Positions 1 to 9,212 of a DNA stretch of 64,000 nt are shown piece by piece. Below the pieces are notes generated by a model, which saw only the letters and a list, made by a program, of their open reading frames with translations, was not told the origin of the DNA and did no database searches. Source of the DNA: Acidobacteriota bacterium (GTDB lineage Bacteria > Acidobacteriota > Vicinamibacteria > Vicinamibacterales > UBA2999); NCBI GenBank assembly GCA_021730945.1, contig JAKFYH010000028.1:65472-129471 (forward strand), in the 5' to 3' direction. A program made the position numbers and the translations under genes. Position 1 is the stretch's first letter. Every line of letters begins with the position of its first letter.

Positions 1-2005
1 TCGTGTCGAAGGCGTTGCGGATCCAGGCTTCGCCGAACAGCCACTTGCCGCGCGCGCCGGCGCGGAAGTTGGCGAGGCGATAGGTGTCCTGGCGGGCGGT
101 GTTGGCCTCGTCGTACTCGAAGGCGCCGTAGGTCACCACTTCGCCTCGGCCGTAGATCGTCACCGCCGAGTTGATGGCGCGCGACCACTGGGCGCCGACC
201 AGCGCGGTGAAGTCAGGCGTGTACGGCAACTTCTTGCCGGCGACATCGACGCCACCGGCCTGCGTCGCGGCGGAAAAGCGCGCGTGGGTGTAGCCAAACG
301 AACCGAACAGGTCGAGCGTGGCCAGCGGCCGGGCCGTGAGTTCCACCTCCACCCCGCGGCTGGCCGCGCCGCCGACGTTGGCGATGAAGAACTGGCCCGG
401 CACGAACGGGTTGGGAACGTTCAGCTGCAGGTCATCCCACTCGATGGCGAAGATCGCGGCGCTCGCCGACACCCGGCCCGCGGCCAGCGTCGACTTGACT
501 CCGCCTTCGACGTGCCAGGCATGCTCCTCGCCGTAGGCTTCGCTGCCCGGCAAGGCGGCCGGGTTGAAGCCGCCGGCCTTGAACCCGCGGCTGGCCGAGG
601 CGTAGAGGGTGCTGTCGGTGGTGGGCCGGAAGGCGAACGCGAACTGCGGCGAGACATCCGAGAACGTATCATCGGCGGCGACCGGGTTTGCCGGAGCGAT
701 GGCCGGCGAGAAGAACGTGTTGAGGGTCGCGTCGCTCTGTTCGCGATCGAAACGCACGCCTACGGTCAGGTCCACCCGCTCGTTGAAGCTCATGGTGCCA
801 TGTCCGAAGACGCCGATGCCGCTACTGTCGATCGCCGCTTCCGGCGAGGTCTGCGCCACCGGAAACGGAATCAGCGGCGACAGCACGAAGGCGTTGAGGG
901 AGTTGACCGCCAGCTGGTCGTAGTTCTGCCTGAAATAGTCAACGCCGCCCAGCCACTTCAGGGTGATCGCATCTGAAAGCTGCAACGGCGCGCTCTCGGG
1001 CGACGCCAGCCGAATCTCCTGCGTGAACTGGAAATCCTTTTCGTCGTTGCGCCGGGTCGCCAGGGCGAGCGGGGTGTAGTCGAGGTCGGTTTCGTCGGCA
1101 GTGGTCCACTTGACGAAACCCGTGGTGCTTTCAATCGACACCCGTTCGCCGTTGCCGCGCAGGTTGACGGTGGTGGCATTGATGTCGCGATTGGTGAACC
1201 CTTCGAAATCGCGCGAAACCGCGAACGGCGTGGCGCGAATCGCGCCGAGGTCGGCCAGCGCGTAGTCGCCATCACGGTTGCGCTCGTGCGAGTAGATCAC
1301 GCGCGCCTGCCAGTTGGCGTTGGGCGTCAGCATCAGCTGCGCCTTGGCGAACGTGCCGTCGCGGAAGTCGAGGTCGTTGCCGGTCGCGCGATTGACGGTG
1401 TAGCCGTCGCGCTGCTGGCGGCCGGCGGCGAGGCTGATGGCCGCCTTGTCGCCCAGCGGCCCCGAGATGTTGCCCCGCACCTGCTTCGAGCCAAAGTCGC
1501 CGAACGGCGCCACGATTGCGCCGGTCCAGCGCGCGGTCGACGGCCGGGCGCTGGTGACATTGACGATGCCGCCGAGCGTGTTGCGGCCGAAGAGCGGACT
1601 CTGCGGCCCGCGCACGAATTCAATCTGGTCGACGTCGAGCAATTCGACATTCGAGGAATTGCTGTTCAACTGCGGCACGCCGTCGATATAGGTGGTGATG
1701 GCCGGGTTGCCCGGGCTGGAGCCGATGCCGCGAAAGCGGGCGTTGCTCACCTTGCGGGCGGTGAACTCGGTGAACACGGTGTTGGGCGCGAACATCGCGG
1801 CATCGGTGATCACTTGCAGGCCGGCGCCGGCAATCGTCTCAGCGGTCACGGCGGTGACGCTGGCCGGCACCGCCTTCACATCTTCCGCCTCTTTCTGGGC
1901 GGTGACGATCACCGTTGGCAGGACGACTGTGGGCGGCGCCGACTGAGCGAACGACGCAGCGGGAGCGGCCAGGGCGATCAGGATGACAAGACGCAGGCTG
2001 AACAT
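1..2005 (-). CDS. TonB-dependent outer-membrane receptor (3' end cut by window)
   Basis: This gene encodes an outer-membrane beta-barrel receptor, probably for an iron complex or other large ligand powered by TonB. It starts at the ATG at 2005 and stays open to the window edge, so the last few tens of residues are missing. The start opens a Sec signal peptide (MFSLRLVILIALAAPAASFA) followed by a TonB-box-like VIVTAQK. The plug domain follows, with hallmark stretches RFRGIGSSPGNPAI, YIDGVPQLN and EFVRGPQSPLFGRNTLGG. The readable end (LANFRAGARGKWLFGEAW, then IRNAFDT) is the usual penultimate barrel strand, so little is lost. The ligand cannot be deduced. Its upstream region of about 210 bases is shared with the divergent mono-heme gene. 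Confidence 0.9.
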   Translation of the reverse strand, partial: MFSLRLVILIALAAPAASFAQSAPPTVVLPTVIVTAQKEAEDVKAVPASVTAVTAETIAGAGLQVITDAAMFAPNTVFTEFTARKVSNARFRGIGSSPGNPAITTYIDGVPQLNSNSSNVELLDVDQIEFVRGPQSPLFGRNTLGGIVNVTSARPSTARWTGAIVAPFGDFGSKQVRGNISGPLGDKAAISLAAGRQQRDGYTVNRATGNDLDFRDGTFAKAQLMLTPNANWQARVIYSHERNRDGDYALADLGAIRATPFAVSRDFEGFTNRDINATTVNLRGNGERVSIESTTGFVKWTTADETDLDYTPLALATRRNDEKDFQFTQEIRLASPESAPLQLSDAITLKWLGGVDYFRQNYDQLAVNSLNAFVLSPLIPFPVAQTSPEAAIDSSGIGVFGHGTMSFNERVDLTVGVRFDREQSDATLNTFFSPAIAPANPVAADDTFSDVSPQFAFAFRPTTDSTLYASASRGFKAGGFNPAALPGSEAYGEEHAWHVEGGVKSTLAAGRVSASAAIFAIEWDDLQLNVPNPFVPGQFFIANVGGAASRGVEVELTARPLATLDLFGSFGYTHARFSAATQAGGVDVAGKKLPYTPDFTALVGAQWSRAINSAVTIYGRGEVVTYGAFEYDEANTARQDTYRLANFRAGARGKWLFGEAWIRNAFDT

Positions 2006-2219
2006 CTCTTCATTATGCACGGCCCAAGCGGCGGCGATTCCGGCCCTGCATCCTTTCGTCCCTGAATACTGCCATAGGGCCGACAACGTTTCCCCGGGCC
2101 GTGGTCGGGGACCGATTTGACAAGATACCCCGGCTGTTTCGCGGTGTCGCGCAGGGCGGCACCCATGGGGACCCGCGCAGGAAGGATGCCCAGCGTTCGG
2201 TATAGGCTAGCGCGAGACG

Positions 2220-3443
2220 ATGATTCGCTGGATGGTGTGTACCGGTGTGGCGTGGGCCGTGGCCATGGCCAGCCTGGCGGGACAGCCCGGGCGCCTCGCG
2301 TTTCCCGGCACGATCGATCAGCACCCGGCGATCGAATACCGCACGACGCCGGCCACCGATGTGGTCTCGCTGCTGCGACGCGACCTCGCGTCCGGCGCTC
2401 CGGGTTTGGACTTCGACGGTCGGCTTGGCTACCTGCGCTCGCTGCTGGCTCGCCTGGACGTGCCGATCGAGTCTCAAGTGCTGCTGTTTTCGAAGACCGG
2501 CATTCAGCACCCCTACACCGATCCCGAACACCCGCGCGCGCTCTATTTCAACGATCGCGTCATTGTCGGCTACATTCCGGGCGCGCCGGTCATTGAGCTT
2601 GCGGCTCACGACCCGTCACAGGGCGTGATCTTCCACACCCTGGCGCAGGACGCGGCCGGCCCGCCGCGGATCGCGCGCCCCGACCGCTGCCTCGGCTGCC
2701 ACCTGTCGGCGAACAGCCTCGACGTGCCGGGGATTCTCGTCCGCAGCATGTTCACCGACGCCACCGGCCGCACGCGGCCGCAACTGGGCAGTGCGCTGGT
2801 GGATCACCGCACGCCGCTCGAGCAGCGCTGGGGCGGGTGGTATGTCACGGGCACTCACGGCGCCGCGCGCCACCGCGGCAATGCCATGGTCACCGACAAC
2901 CTGGCTCCCGAGTCGGCCGTCAACGCGACCACCCTCAACCGCACTCGCCTGGATCCGCGGGTGGACGGCGAGGCCTACCCGCTGGCCACGAGCGACATCG
3001 CCGCGCTCCTGGTGTTCGATCACCAGGGCCATGCCACCAACCTGTTGACGCGGCTTGGCTGGGAGACCCGGATCGCGCTGGCGGAATCGCGGCTCGACCT
3101 GTCGACGGGCGAGCTGCGCGACCTGGTGCATGAGACCGCCGGCTACCTGTTGTTCGTGGACGAGACGCCCCTGCCGGCGCCGGTTCGCGGCGTCTCCGGG
3201 TTTACGACGGTGTTTGGCGGCGGCGGCCCGCGCGATCGCCGCGGCCGTTCGCTGCGCGAACTCGACTTGCAAACGCGGTTGTTCCGCTACCGCTGCAGCT
3301 ACATGATCTATTCGCCGGCATTCGATGCGCTGCCGGCGGCGGCCCGCGCCGCGGTGTATGCGCGGATGCAGCATGTGCTCGCCGATCGTGACGACCGCGA
3401 GGTGAGCGAAATTCTCGATGACACGCGGAAAGGCTGGCGGTAA
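2220..3443 (+). CDS. Secreted mono-heme c-type cytochrome-like protein, unknown function
   Basis: A 407-residue exported protein with an N-terminal Sec signal (MIRWMVCTGVAWAVAMASLAG). It has a single heme c motif CLGCH near residue 160, inside RPDRCLGCHLSANSLDVPG. No further CxxCH is present, so it is at most a mono-heme protein embedded in a large domain I cannot name. The stop codon overlaps the crcB start (TAATG), so the two are translationally coupled. With the following PQQ-type propeller it may act in a periplasmic electron-transfer process, but that is inference from neighbours. Only a weak GAGA-like ribosome site precedes the ATG. Confidence 0.75.
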   Translation: MIRWMVCTGVAWAVAMASLAGQPGRLAFPGTIDQHPAIEYRTTPATDVVSLLRRDLASGAPGLDFDGRLGYLRSLLARLDVPIESQVLLFSKTGIQHPYTDPEHPRALYFNDRVIVGYIPGAPVIELAAHDPSQGVIFHTLAQDAAGPPRIARPDRCLGCHLSANSLDVPGILVRSMFTDATGRTRPQLGSALVDHRTPLEQRWGGWYVTGTHGAARHRGNAMVTDNLAPESAVNATTLNRTRLDPRVDGEAYPLATSDIAALLVFDHQGHATNLLTRLGWETRIALAESRLDLSTGELRDLVHETAGYLLFVDETPLPAPVRGVSGFTTVFGGGGPRDRRGRSLRELDLQTRLFRYRCSYMIYSPAFDALPAAARAAVYARMQHVLADRDDREVSEILDDTRKGWR

Positions 3444-3814
3444 TGCTCGTGTGGATCATGGTGGCCGGCGGCCTGGGCAGTGGCGCCCGCTACCTGGTTG
3501 GCCGGTGGGTGCTGGAGCGCTTCGGCGCGGCGTTTCCGTTCGGGACGCTGATGGTCAACGTCGCCGGGTGCTTCGCGCTGGGGATGCTCGCCCACGTCGC
3601 CGCCTCGGCGGCGTGGAGTCCTGAACTGCGGGCCGCGGTGTTTGTCGGCTTTCTTGGCGGGTTCACCACCTATTCCAGTTTCAACCAGGAGACGATTGCG
3701 CTGCTGACGAACGGCTCGGCGGCGATGGCCGTCCTGAACATCGGACTGACCCTGGCGGCGGGTCTGGCCGCCGGTTGGCTGGGGCTCGTGGCCGCGCGGC
3801 AACTTGTGGCATAG
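3443..3814 (+). CDS. crcB: Fluoride ion channel CrcB/Fluc
   Basis: A 123-residue inner-membrane protein with four predicted transmembrane helices, the normal size for the Fluc family. These are dual-topology dimers that export fluoride. Family signatures are present: GGLGSGARYLVGR at the N terminus, FGTLMVNVAGCF with the conserved Asn, and GFLGGFTTYSSF with the Phe-box and central Thr-Thr-Tyr-Ser. It overlaps the preceding gene by one base. I see no fluoride riboswitch (crcB motif) upstream, which is expected because the gene sits inside an operon. Confidence 0.95.
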   Translation: MLVWIMVAGGLGSGARYLVGRWVLERFGAAFPFGTLMVNVAGCFALGMLAHVAASAAWSPELRAAVFVGFLGGFTTYSSFNQETIALLTNGSAAMAVLNIGLTLAAGLAAGWLGLVAARQLVA

Positions 3815-3822
3815 TCCGGCGC

Positions 3823-5136
3823 ATGCGCAACATGCTTGTCGTGGTGGCGGCGGCCTGGCTGTCGGTGGTGGCGTTGCCGCCGGTCGGAACCCACGCCCAG
3901 GTCTCGCCGCCTGCCTCCGCGTCGTGGCGCCAGTGGGGCGGACCGACGCGCGACTTCATCATTGCGACGACCGGTCTTGCTGACAAGTGGCCCGATGCCG
4001 GCCCGCCGGTGCTCTGGAGCCGGCCGCTGGGGCCGGGTCACTCGGCGATTCTCGCAGACGAGGGGCGTCTCTACACGATGTATCGCGCCGGCAACGGGCG
4101 CGCCAAGCAGGGGCCGTGGGACGCAGAAGAGACAGTGGTCGCCATGGACGCGGCGTCGGGCCAGACGCGGTGGGAGCACCGGTATCCATCCCGGCGCGAA
4201 GACTTCAGCTTTGGCGCCGGCCCGCACTCGACACCACTGATCGTCGGCGAGCGGCTGTTCACGATCGGCACCAACAAGCAGTTGTTCGCGTTCGACAAGA
4301 ACAGCGGCCGGGTGCTGTGGTCGCACGATCTGATCAAGGAGTTCAATTCGCCCGAGCTGCTCATCCGTCCGGTCGTGAAGACCGGTTACGGCTGCAGCCC
4401 GATTGCCTACCGCGACACCATCATCTGCAGCGTCGGCGGCCCGGGCCAGGCGGTGATGGCCTTCCGCCAGAGCGACGGCGGCGTGGTCTGGAAGAGCGGC
4501 GACTTTCTCACTTCAGAGGCGCCGCCGATCCTGATTGAGATGGGCGGCCGGCCGCAGCTTGTGATTTTCGGCGGCGGCACCGTGAACGGGCTCGACCCCG
4601 CGAACGGCACGGTGCTGTGGTCGCATCCGCACGATCCCGGCAACGACCTCAACTGCGCGACCCCGCTGTTCGGGCCCGACAACATCCTGTTCGTGTCGTC
4701 GGCCTACCGGGCGGGCAGCCGCGCCATCCAACTCCGGCAGGACGGCGCCGCCACCCACACCGACGAGTTGTGGTTCACCAACCGCGTGCGCTTCATGTTC
4801 CTCAACGCCATTCGCCTGGGCGATTACGTCTATGGCACCACCGGCGATTTCGGCCCGGCGTTCCTGACCGCCCTCAACATCAAGACCGGCCAGGCGGCCT
4901 GGCAGCACCGCGGCTTCGGCCGCGCCAGCCTGATTCACGCCGACGGCAAGACCATCATCATGGATGAAGATGGCGACCTCGCCCTGGCCAGGCTCGCGCC
5001 CGAGGGCGTGACCATCCTGTCGGAAGCCAAGAAGGTGTTCGACACCACGTCGTGGACCGTGCCCACGCTGGTGGGCCGGACCTTGTATGCGCGCGACCGC
5101 GAGAAGATCGTGGCGCTCGACCTGGGAGCCCAATGA
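3823..5136 (+). CDS. Exported PQQ-binding-like beta-propeller protein
   Basis: A 437-residue protein with a signal peptide (MRNMLVVVAAAWLSVVALPP) and repeated beta-propeller blades of the quinoprotein/PQQ-repeat kind, for example VVAMDAASGQTRWEHRYP, LFAFDKNSGRVLWSHDL and VNGLDPANGTVLWSHPH. The catalytic residues of true PQQ alcohol dehydrogenases are not evident, so this is probably a non-enzymatic or uncharacterised propeller in the periplasm. The ATG at 3823 was chosen because it opens the signal peptide; it lies nine bases after the crcB stop. The gene overlaps the next by four bases (ATGA), which completes a four-gene operon. Confidence 0.85.
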   Translation: MRNMLVVVAAAWLSVVALPPVGTHAQVSPPASASWRQWGGPTRDFIIATTGLADKWPDAGPPVLWSRPLGPGHSAILADEGRLYTMYRAGNGRAKQGPWDAEETVVAMDAASGQTRWEHRYPSRREDFSFGAGPHSTPLIVGERLFTIGTNKQLFAFDKNSGRVLWSHDLIKEFNSPELLIRPVVKTGYGCSPIAYRDTIICSVGGPGQAVMAFRQSDGGVVWKSGDFLTSEAPPILIEMGGRPQLVIFGGGTVNGLDPANGTVLWSHPHDPGNDLNCATPLFGPDNILFVSSAYRAGSRAIQLRQDGAATHTDELWFTNRVRFMFLNAIRLGDYVYGTTGDFGPAFLTALNIKTGQAAWQHRGFGRASLIHADGKTIIMDEDGDLALARLAPEGVTILSEAKKVFDTTSWTVPTLVGRTLYARDREKIVALDLGAQ

Positions 5137-5660
5137 CCCGGACCATCGCGTCCACAGTCGGCGTCCTCGCGTTCGCCACCGCGGCACTGGTCGGCCAGGC
5201 ACCGGATCTGTCCGGCACCTGGAAACTGGACCCGGCGTCGAGCCAGATGGTGGCGACGGCGGGCTTCACCGGCTTGATCTCGGCCGGCGCGCCGTCGATG
5301 CTGCACATCACCCAGCCGGCCAACGGCACGCTGGTAGTCGAAAGCCAGATCAACGAAGCGCACGTCCGGATCTACAAGCCCGGTGCCCAGACTTCCACGC
5401 CGGCCGGACAGGGCGGCGCGGTGACCATGACGACGAAGTGGGAAGGCCGGGTGCTGGTCAGCGAAGGCGCCCTGAAGGCGCCCAACGGCGACGTGACCAC
5501 GGTGCGCGAGGCATTGTCGATCAGCGCCGATGGCAACGTGCTGACCGTGCAGATCGCCACCACCGCCGCGGTCCCAGCGGCGAGCGGGCTGGTCTACCGC
5601 AAGGTCACGAATGTCGGTCCGTGCGAGAGCTGGCCGACGCCGTGCAAGCGGGCGCCCTGA
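5133..5660 (+). CDS. Small secreted protein of unknown function (SGTWKLDP motif)
   Basis: A 175-residue exported protein with a signal peptide ending near ALVGQA. The mature N terminus DLSGTWKLDPASSQMV is a lipocalin-like opening common in secreted proteins of Acidobacteriota. No catalytic motif is visible. The rest is rich in beta-strand-type sequence and ends in CESWPTPCKRAP, whose two cysteines could form a disulfide. The start ATG overlaps the upstream TGA, so it is the last gene of the crcB operon. Function unknown. Confidence 0.75.
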   Translation: MTRTIASTVGVLAFATAALVGQAPDLSGTWKLDPASSQMVATAGFTGLISAGAPSMLHITQPANGTLVVESQINEAHVRIYKPGAQTSTPAGQGGAVTMTTKWEGRVLVSEGALKAPNGDVTTVREALSISADGNVLTVQIATTAAVPAASGLVYRKVTNVGPCESWPTPCKRAP

Positions 5661-5693
5661 CCCCAGGCGTTCGGCGCCCGCGGGGCGGTTGGC

Positions 5694-6500
5694 TCAGGCA
5701 AAAATCGGGAGTGCGGCCGGCGCGGCGAGCTTGAAGGTGTGCGCCTGCCACTCGATCATGGTGTTCACGGCTCGCTCGTCGAGCGCGACCGTGTATTGAT
5801 TGACATACAGCTCGATATGCCGGCGGACCACGTCCGGCGACATTTCCTGCGCATGGGCGGCGACATAAGCGTCGCTCGCGTGCGGATGCGCGAACGCGTA
5901 CTCGACGCTGGCCTTGAGCGCGGCGTCGATGGACGAGGCCAGGGTCGCGGCCAGGTCGCGGCGAACGGCGATGGCGGCCAGCGGCAGCGGGCAGTGCATG
6001 CGCTCTTCCCACACCTGGCCGAGGTCGGCAAGCAGGGTCAGGCCCTTGGCCTCGTAGGTGAAGCGGCCTTCGTGGATCAACACGCCGCAGTCGGCCTGGC
6101 CCTCCAGCACCGCGCCTTCAATCTGATCGAAGCGCATCGGCACGGTCTCGAATGGTCCGAGCAACCGCAACAGCAGCGCGGCGGTCGTGCGCTCGCCCGG
6201 AATCGCGATGCGGCCGCCGACCGCGCGAGCCCCTCGCGCCACGATGATCGGTCCGACGCCGTAGCCGGCGGCGCCGCCTGAGCGCAGCAGCGCGTAGCGA
6301 TCACGGACGCGGGCGTAGGCGGCAATCGAGATTTTTGTCACCTCGGCGCCGCCCGCCTCCGCCCGCGCATTGAGCGCCTCGACATCGTCGATGAACGGCG
6401 CCACTGCCGGTCCCGGCACCAGTCCATGCACCAGGGCGTGGAACGCGAACGTGTCGTTGGGACACGACGAGAAGCCGAAGTCTACTGCTGGGCGAGCCAC
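5694..6500 (-). CDS. mqnD: 1,4-dihydroxy-6-naphthoate synthase (menaquinone, futalosine pathway)
   Basis: MqnD converts cyclic dehypoxanthinyl futalosine to 1,4-dihydroxy-6-naphthoate in the alternative menaquinone pathway. The 268-residue product has the family's periplasmic-binding-protein-like fold and signatures: FGFSSCPNDTFAFHALVHG at the N terminus, the active-site loop region ILIHEGRFTY-like (GVLIHEGRFTYEAKGL) and WEERMHCPLPLAAIAVRR. The GTG at 6500 was chosen because it gives MARPAVDFGFSSCPND, the expected family start. It overlaps the end of the upstream futalosine hydrolase by 19 bases, so the two genes are co-translated on the minus strand. Confidence 0.93.
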   Translation of the reverse strand: MARPAVDFGFSSCPNDTFAFHALVHGLVPGPAVAPFIDDVEALNARAEAGGAEVTKISIAAYARVRDRYALLRSGGAAGYGVGPIIVARGARAVGGRIAIPGERTTAALLLRLLGPFETVPMRFDQIEGAVLEGQADCGVLIHEGRFTYEAKGLTLLADLGQVWEERMHCPLPLAAIAVRRDLAATLASSIDAALKASVEYAFAHPHASDAYVAAHAQEMSPDVVRRHIELYVNQYTVALDERAVNTMIEWQAHTFKLAAPAALPIFA

Positions 6501-7105
6501 GCGAGCAGCGCCTCCTGGGCGGCGGTGGCCGCCTCGGTGATCCGCCAGGCGGCGGTGTCGCGATCGGTCACGAGGTTGCTGATGCCGCGCAGTTCGCCGG
6601 CCGGGATGTTGTGCATGGCGGCGACATGGGCCACCGCGGCGCCTTCCATGTTCTCCACGGCGCCGCCAGTGCGGCTGGCGATCGCGTGCGCGGCGGCGGC
6701 GGTGCCCGTGCACGAGGTCATCGTCACGAATGGCACGCGCCGGACGGCGGGAAAGACCTGCAGCGGCAGCACGTTGTAGATCGGCACCGGTCCCGGGACG
6801 ACGGGGAAGCCGAGGGCCTGCATGTCGAGAAAACCGCCCGGGCTGGTGGCGCCGAGGTCGCCGTAGGTTTCGCTCCCGGCACAGGCGACGTCGCCGATGT
6901 TCAGGCCGGAGCCGGGATAGGCGCCGCCAATGCCGCACACGATGATCGCGGATGGGCGTGACTGCAGGATGGCCACTGTGACCGCATGAGCGGCGTTAAC
7001 CGGGCCCACACCCATGCGCAGCACCTGGCAGGCGGCCGGCGCGCGCTGTCGCAGCAGCCCGCTTTCGAGGTCGGTGGCCGTGCAGATCAGAAAGTCGGCG
7101 CCCAA
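6482..7105 (-). CDS. mqnB: Futalosine hydrolase
   Basis: MqnB removes hypoxanthine from futalosine, the step before MqnC/MqnD in menaquinone synthesis. The 207-residue product belongs to the nucleoside phosphorylase/MTAN-like superfamily: GVGPVNAAHAV and CGIGGAYPGSGLNIGDV bind the nucleoside, NMEGAAVAHVA carries the Glu that contacts the ribose, and GISNLVTDRD has the catalytic Asp region. It is the first gene of a two-gene overlapping operon with mqnD. The other mqn genes are not in this window. The divergent promoter of the BlaI-like gene lies in the 119 bases upstream. Confidence 0.92.
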   Translation of the reverse strand: MGADFLICTATDLESGLLRQRAPAACQVLRMGVGPVNAAHAVTVAILQSRPSAIIVCGIGGAYPGSGLNIGDVACAGSETYGDLGATSPGGFLDMQALGFPVVPGPVPIYNVLPLQVFPAVRRVPFVTMTSCTGTAAAAHAIASRTGGAVENMEGAAVAHVAAMHNIPAGELRGISNLVTDRDTAAWRITEAATAAQEALLAWLAQQ

Positions 7106-7169
7106 GGCCCCTCCAGCTTACCGCACCGGCGTTGGCGCCGAGGGCCTGATTGCCCCATGGCGCCCCCGC

Positions 7170-7198
7170 TTGACAGCCGTCCCGGCTCCTGCTATTTT
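7170..7198 (+). promoter_or_regulatory. Sigma-70-type promoter of the blaI-blaR1-like operon
   Basis: TTGACA at 7170-7175 and TATTTT at 7193-7198 are separated by exactly 17 bases. This is a near-consensus housekeeping promoter, with transcription expected to start near 7205. The operator described next lies immediately downstream, so a bound repressor would block initiation or escape. Confidence 0.7.
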
Positions 7199-7208
7199 CA
7201 TCGCGGAG

Positions 7209-7226
7209 ATGTTATAAAAATAACAT
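7209..7226. promoter_or_regulatory. BlaI-type operator overlapping the start codon
   Basis: ATGTTAT-AAAA-ATAACAT is a perfect 7-base inverted repeat with a 4-base spacer. It lies just downstream of the promoter, and its last two bases are the first two of the blaI-like ATG (7225). BlaI/MecI/CopY repressors bind such dyads in their own promoters, so autorepression is very likely. The nearest GGAG lies 16 bases from the ATG, so ribosome access may also be affected. Confidence 0.75.
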
Positions 7227-7611
7227 GACGGCCAAACCCGCCACCCTCAGCAAACGCGAACGCCAGATCATGGACCTGCTCTATCGCCTGGGCCGCGCCA
7301 CCGCCGCCGAGATTCGCGAGAGCCTCAGCGGCCAGCCCAGCGATTCGACCGTGCGCACCCAGTTGCGCGTGCTCGAGGACAAGGGCCACGTCCGCCACGA
7401 AGAACTCGGGCTGCGCTTCGTCTACCTGCCGACCGTACCGCGCCACTCGGCCCGCAAGTCGGCGCTCAATCACCTGGTCGACACCTTCTTCGACGGCTCG
7501 CACGCCAAGGTGGTGACGACGCTGCTCGGCAGCGACGCCGGGCGCCTGTCGGACGCCGACCTCGATCGCATCGCCGACTTGATCGCCGCGGCCAGAAAGG
7601 GCTCGCGATGA
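7225..7611 (+). CDS. BlaI/MecI/CopY-family transcriptional repressor
   Basis: A 128-residue winged-helix repressor (Penicillinase_R family). The N-terminal wing-helix segment (residues 6-70) contains LSKRERQIMDLLYRLG, the recognition helix SDSTVRTQLRVLEDKGHV and a C-terminal dimerisation region ending [10 protein letters not shown]. Such repressors are inactivated by proteolysis when a cognate BlaR1-type membrane protease senses a signal. The partner gene follows with a 4-base overlap (ATGA). The start at 7225 gives the normal N terminus and sits on a perfect palindromic operator. Confidence 0.9.
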   Translation: MTAKPATLSKRERQIMDLLYRLGRATAAEIRESLSGQPSDSTVRTQLRVLEDKGHVRHEELGLRFVYLPTVPRHSARKSALNHLVDTFFDGSHAKVVTTLLGSDAGRLSDADLDRIADLIAAARKGSR

Positions 7612-9212
7612 TCGCCCTCGACATCGGACTGCGCGCCTCGGTGGTGGTGCTGGTCGCGCTGCTGGCGTCGATCGCGCTTGGCCGGCGTTCGGCGGCACTG
7701 CGGCACTGGGTGCTGGCGGCCGGCATCCTCGCCGCGCCGGCGGTGGCGCCGCTCGGCATCGCCCTGCCGGAATGGAGCCTGCCGGCGGCGCCGCCTGAGA
7801 ACATCGCCGCCACCTTGGTGGCCGGTGAGAAGTTGCCGCTGGCCGAGGTCACCGGGCCATTACCCGCAGTGTTGCCACCGCCGGAACCGGTCCGCGCGCT
7901 GCCGGCCGCCGCGATCGTCACCGGCGTATGGCTGCTGGGAATTGCCGCCGGCGTCTTCACCCTGCTGGCCGGCCTGGTTCGTCTCGCGCGTCTGACCGGC
8001 GAGGCGCGGCCGCTGGCCGATGCGCGATGGCTGAGCCTCGCCGGGCAACTCGGTTCGACGCTTGGCGTCGGCCCGGTGGCACTGCGGCAGACCGCCCAGC
8101 CGACCACGCTCGGCACGTGGGGATGGCGCCGGCCGACCGTGCTGTTGCCGGCCGGTTGCGAACGGTGGAGCGATCAGCGCATTCGTATCGTGCTTGGCCA
8201 TGAGCTGGCGCATATCCGGCGGGCCGACTGGCCGCTGCAGATGGCGGCCGACGTGGTCCGCGCGGTGTTCTGGTACAACCCGCTGTTCTGGATCGCGTGC
8301 GCGCGGCTGCGGCGGGAAAGTGAGGCGGCGTGCGACGACACCGTCCTTGCGGCCGGCGTCCCCGCGACCGACTACGCCGGCCACTTGTTGGAGATCGCCA
8401 GGACGTGCCGGCTGCCGTCACAGCTGGCGACGCTGGTACCGATGGCTCGCCCGTCCACGTTGGAATGGAGGATTGCTGCAATGTTGAACCACACCTTGAT
8501 TCGCACGCGCCCGGCGCGCCGCACCCTGGCGCTCGCCTTCGCCGTCATCGCCGCCATCACGCTGACCACCGCGAGCTTCGGCGCTGCGGAACAGACACCG
8601 ATGCCGCTGACGGTGACCGCCTACGACGTCACCGGCGCCGTCCTGCCGGGTGCCGCCCTGTCACTGGACGATGGCAACGGCAATCGCCTGAACGAAGTCA
8701 CAGACTCGTCGGGGCGGGTCGATTTCGGGATCGTCGCACCCGGCCGCTATCTGCTGGCGACCAACCTGCCGGGCTTCCTGCCGGCGACCCACCAGGTCAC
8801 GCTGCAGGACCCACGGCAGTGGAACCTGTCGCTCACCTTCCAGGTGGGCACCCTCCAGGAGACGATTACCGTGAGCGAACAGCGGCCGGCGTCGGCGCCG
8901 GCGCGGGCGGCCCGGCCGGTGGTGCGCATTGGCGGCAACATCCGCCCGCCGCGCAAGCTCGTCGACGTGCGGCCGCTCTATCCGCAGTCGATGCGCGATG
9001 CCGGCATTGAAGGAGTGGTGTCGCTGAGCGCGCTGATCGATGCCGAAGGCCGGGTCGCGTCGGTGCGGGTGGCCGGTTCGCAGTCGCATCCCGACCTGGG
9101 CCAGGCGGCGGCAGACGCCGTGCGCCAGTGGCAGTTCAGCCCGACCCTGCTCAACGGCGAGGCGGTCGAAGTGCTCATGACCGTGGCGGTCGCGTTCAAA
9201 CTGCAGGACTGA
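7608..9212 (+). CDS. M56 BlaR1-like membrane metallopeptidase with carboxypeptidase-regulatory and TonB C-terminal domains
   Basis: A 534-residue fusion. Residues 1-290 form an M56 peptidase with N-terminal membrane segments, the gluzincin site HELAH at 198-202 and a downstream EAACDD helix. A further hydrophobic segment (about 305-325) leads to a carboxypeptidase-regulatory-like beta domain (about 330-415, with [20 protein letters not shown]). The end (about 450-533, [20 protein letters not shown] onward) is a TonB C-terminal domain with [16 protein letters not shown]. Classical BlaR1 ends in a beta-lactam sensor, which is absent here. It probably cleaves or signals to the upstream repressor; the signal is unknown. 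Confidence 0.88.
   Translation: MIALDIGLRASVVVLVALLASIALGRRSAALRHWVLAAGILAAPAVAPLGIALPEWSLPAAPPENIAATLVAGEKLPLAEVTGPLPAVLPPPEPVRALPAAAIVTGVWLLGIAAGVFTLLAGLVRLARLTGEARPLADARWLSLAGQLGSTLGVGPVALRQTAQPTTLGTWGWRRPTVLLPAGCERWSDQRIRIVLGHELAHIRRADWPLQMAADVVRAVFWYNPLFWIACARLRRESEAACDDTVLAAGVPATDYAGHLLEIARTCRLPSQLATLVPMARPSTLEWRIAAMLNHTLIRTRPARRTLALAFAVIAAITLTTASFGAAEQTPMPLTVTAYDVTGAVLPGAALSLDDGNGNRLNEVTDSSGRVDFGIVAPGRYLLATNLPGFLPATHQVTLQDPRQWNLSLTFQVGTLQETITVSEQRPASAPARAARPVVRIGGNIRPPRKLVDVRPLYPQSMRDAGIEGVVSLSALIDAEGRVASVRVAGSQSHPDLGQAAADAVRQWQFSPTLLNGEAVEVLMTVAVAFKLQD

Noticed and set aside
3380-3443. Fluoride riboswitch before crcB
   Set aside because: crcB overlaps the upstream coding sequence by one base, and no crcB-motif RNA structure is visible there.
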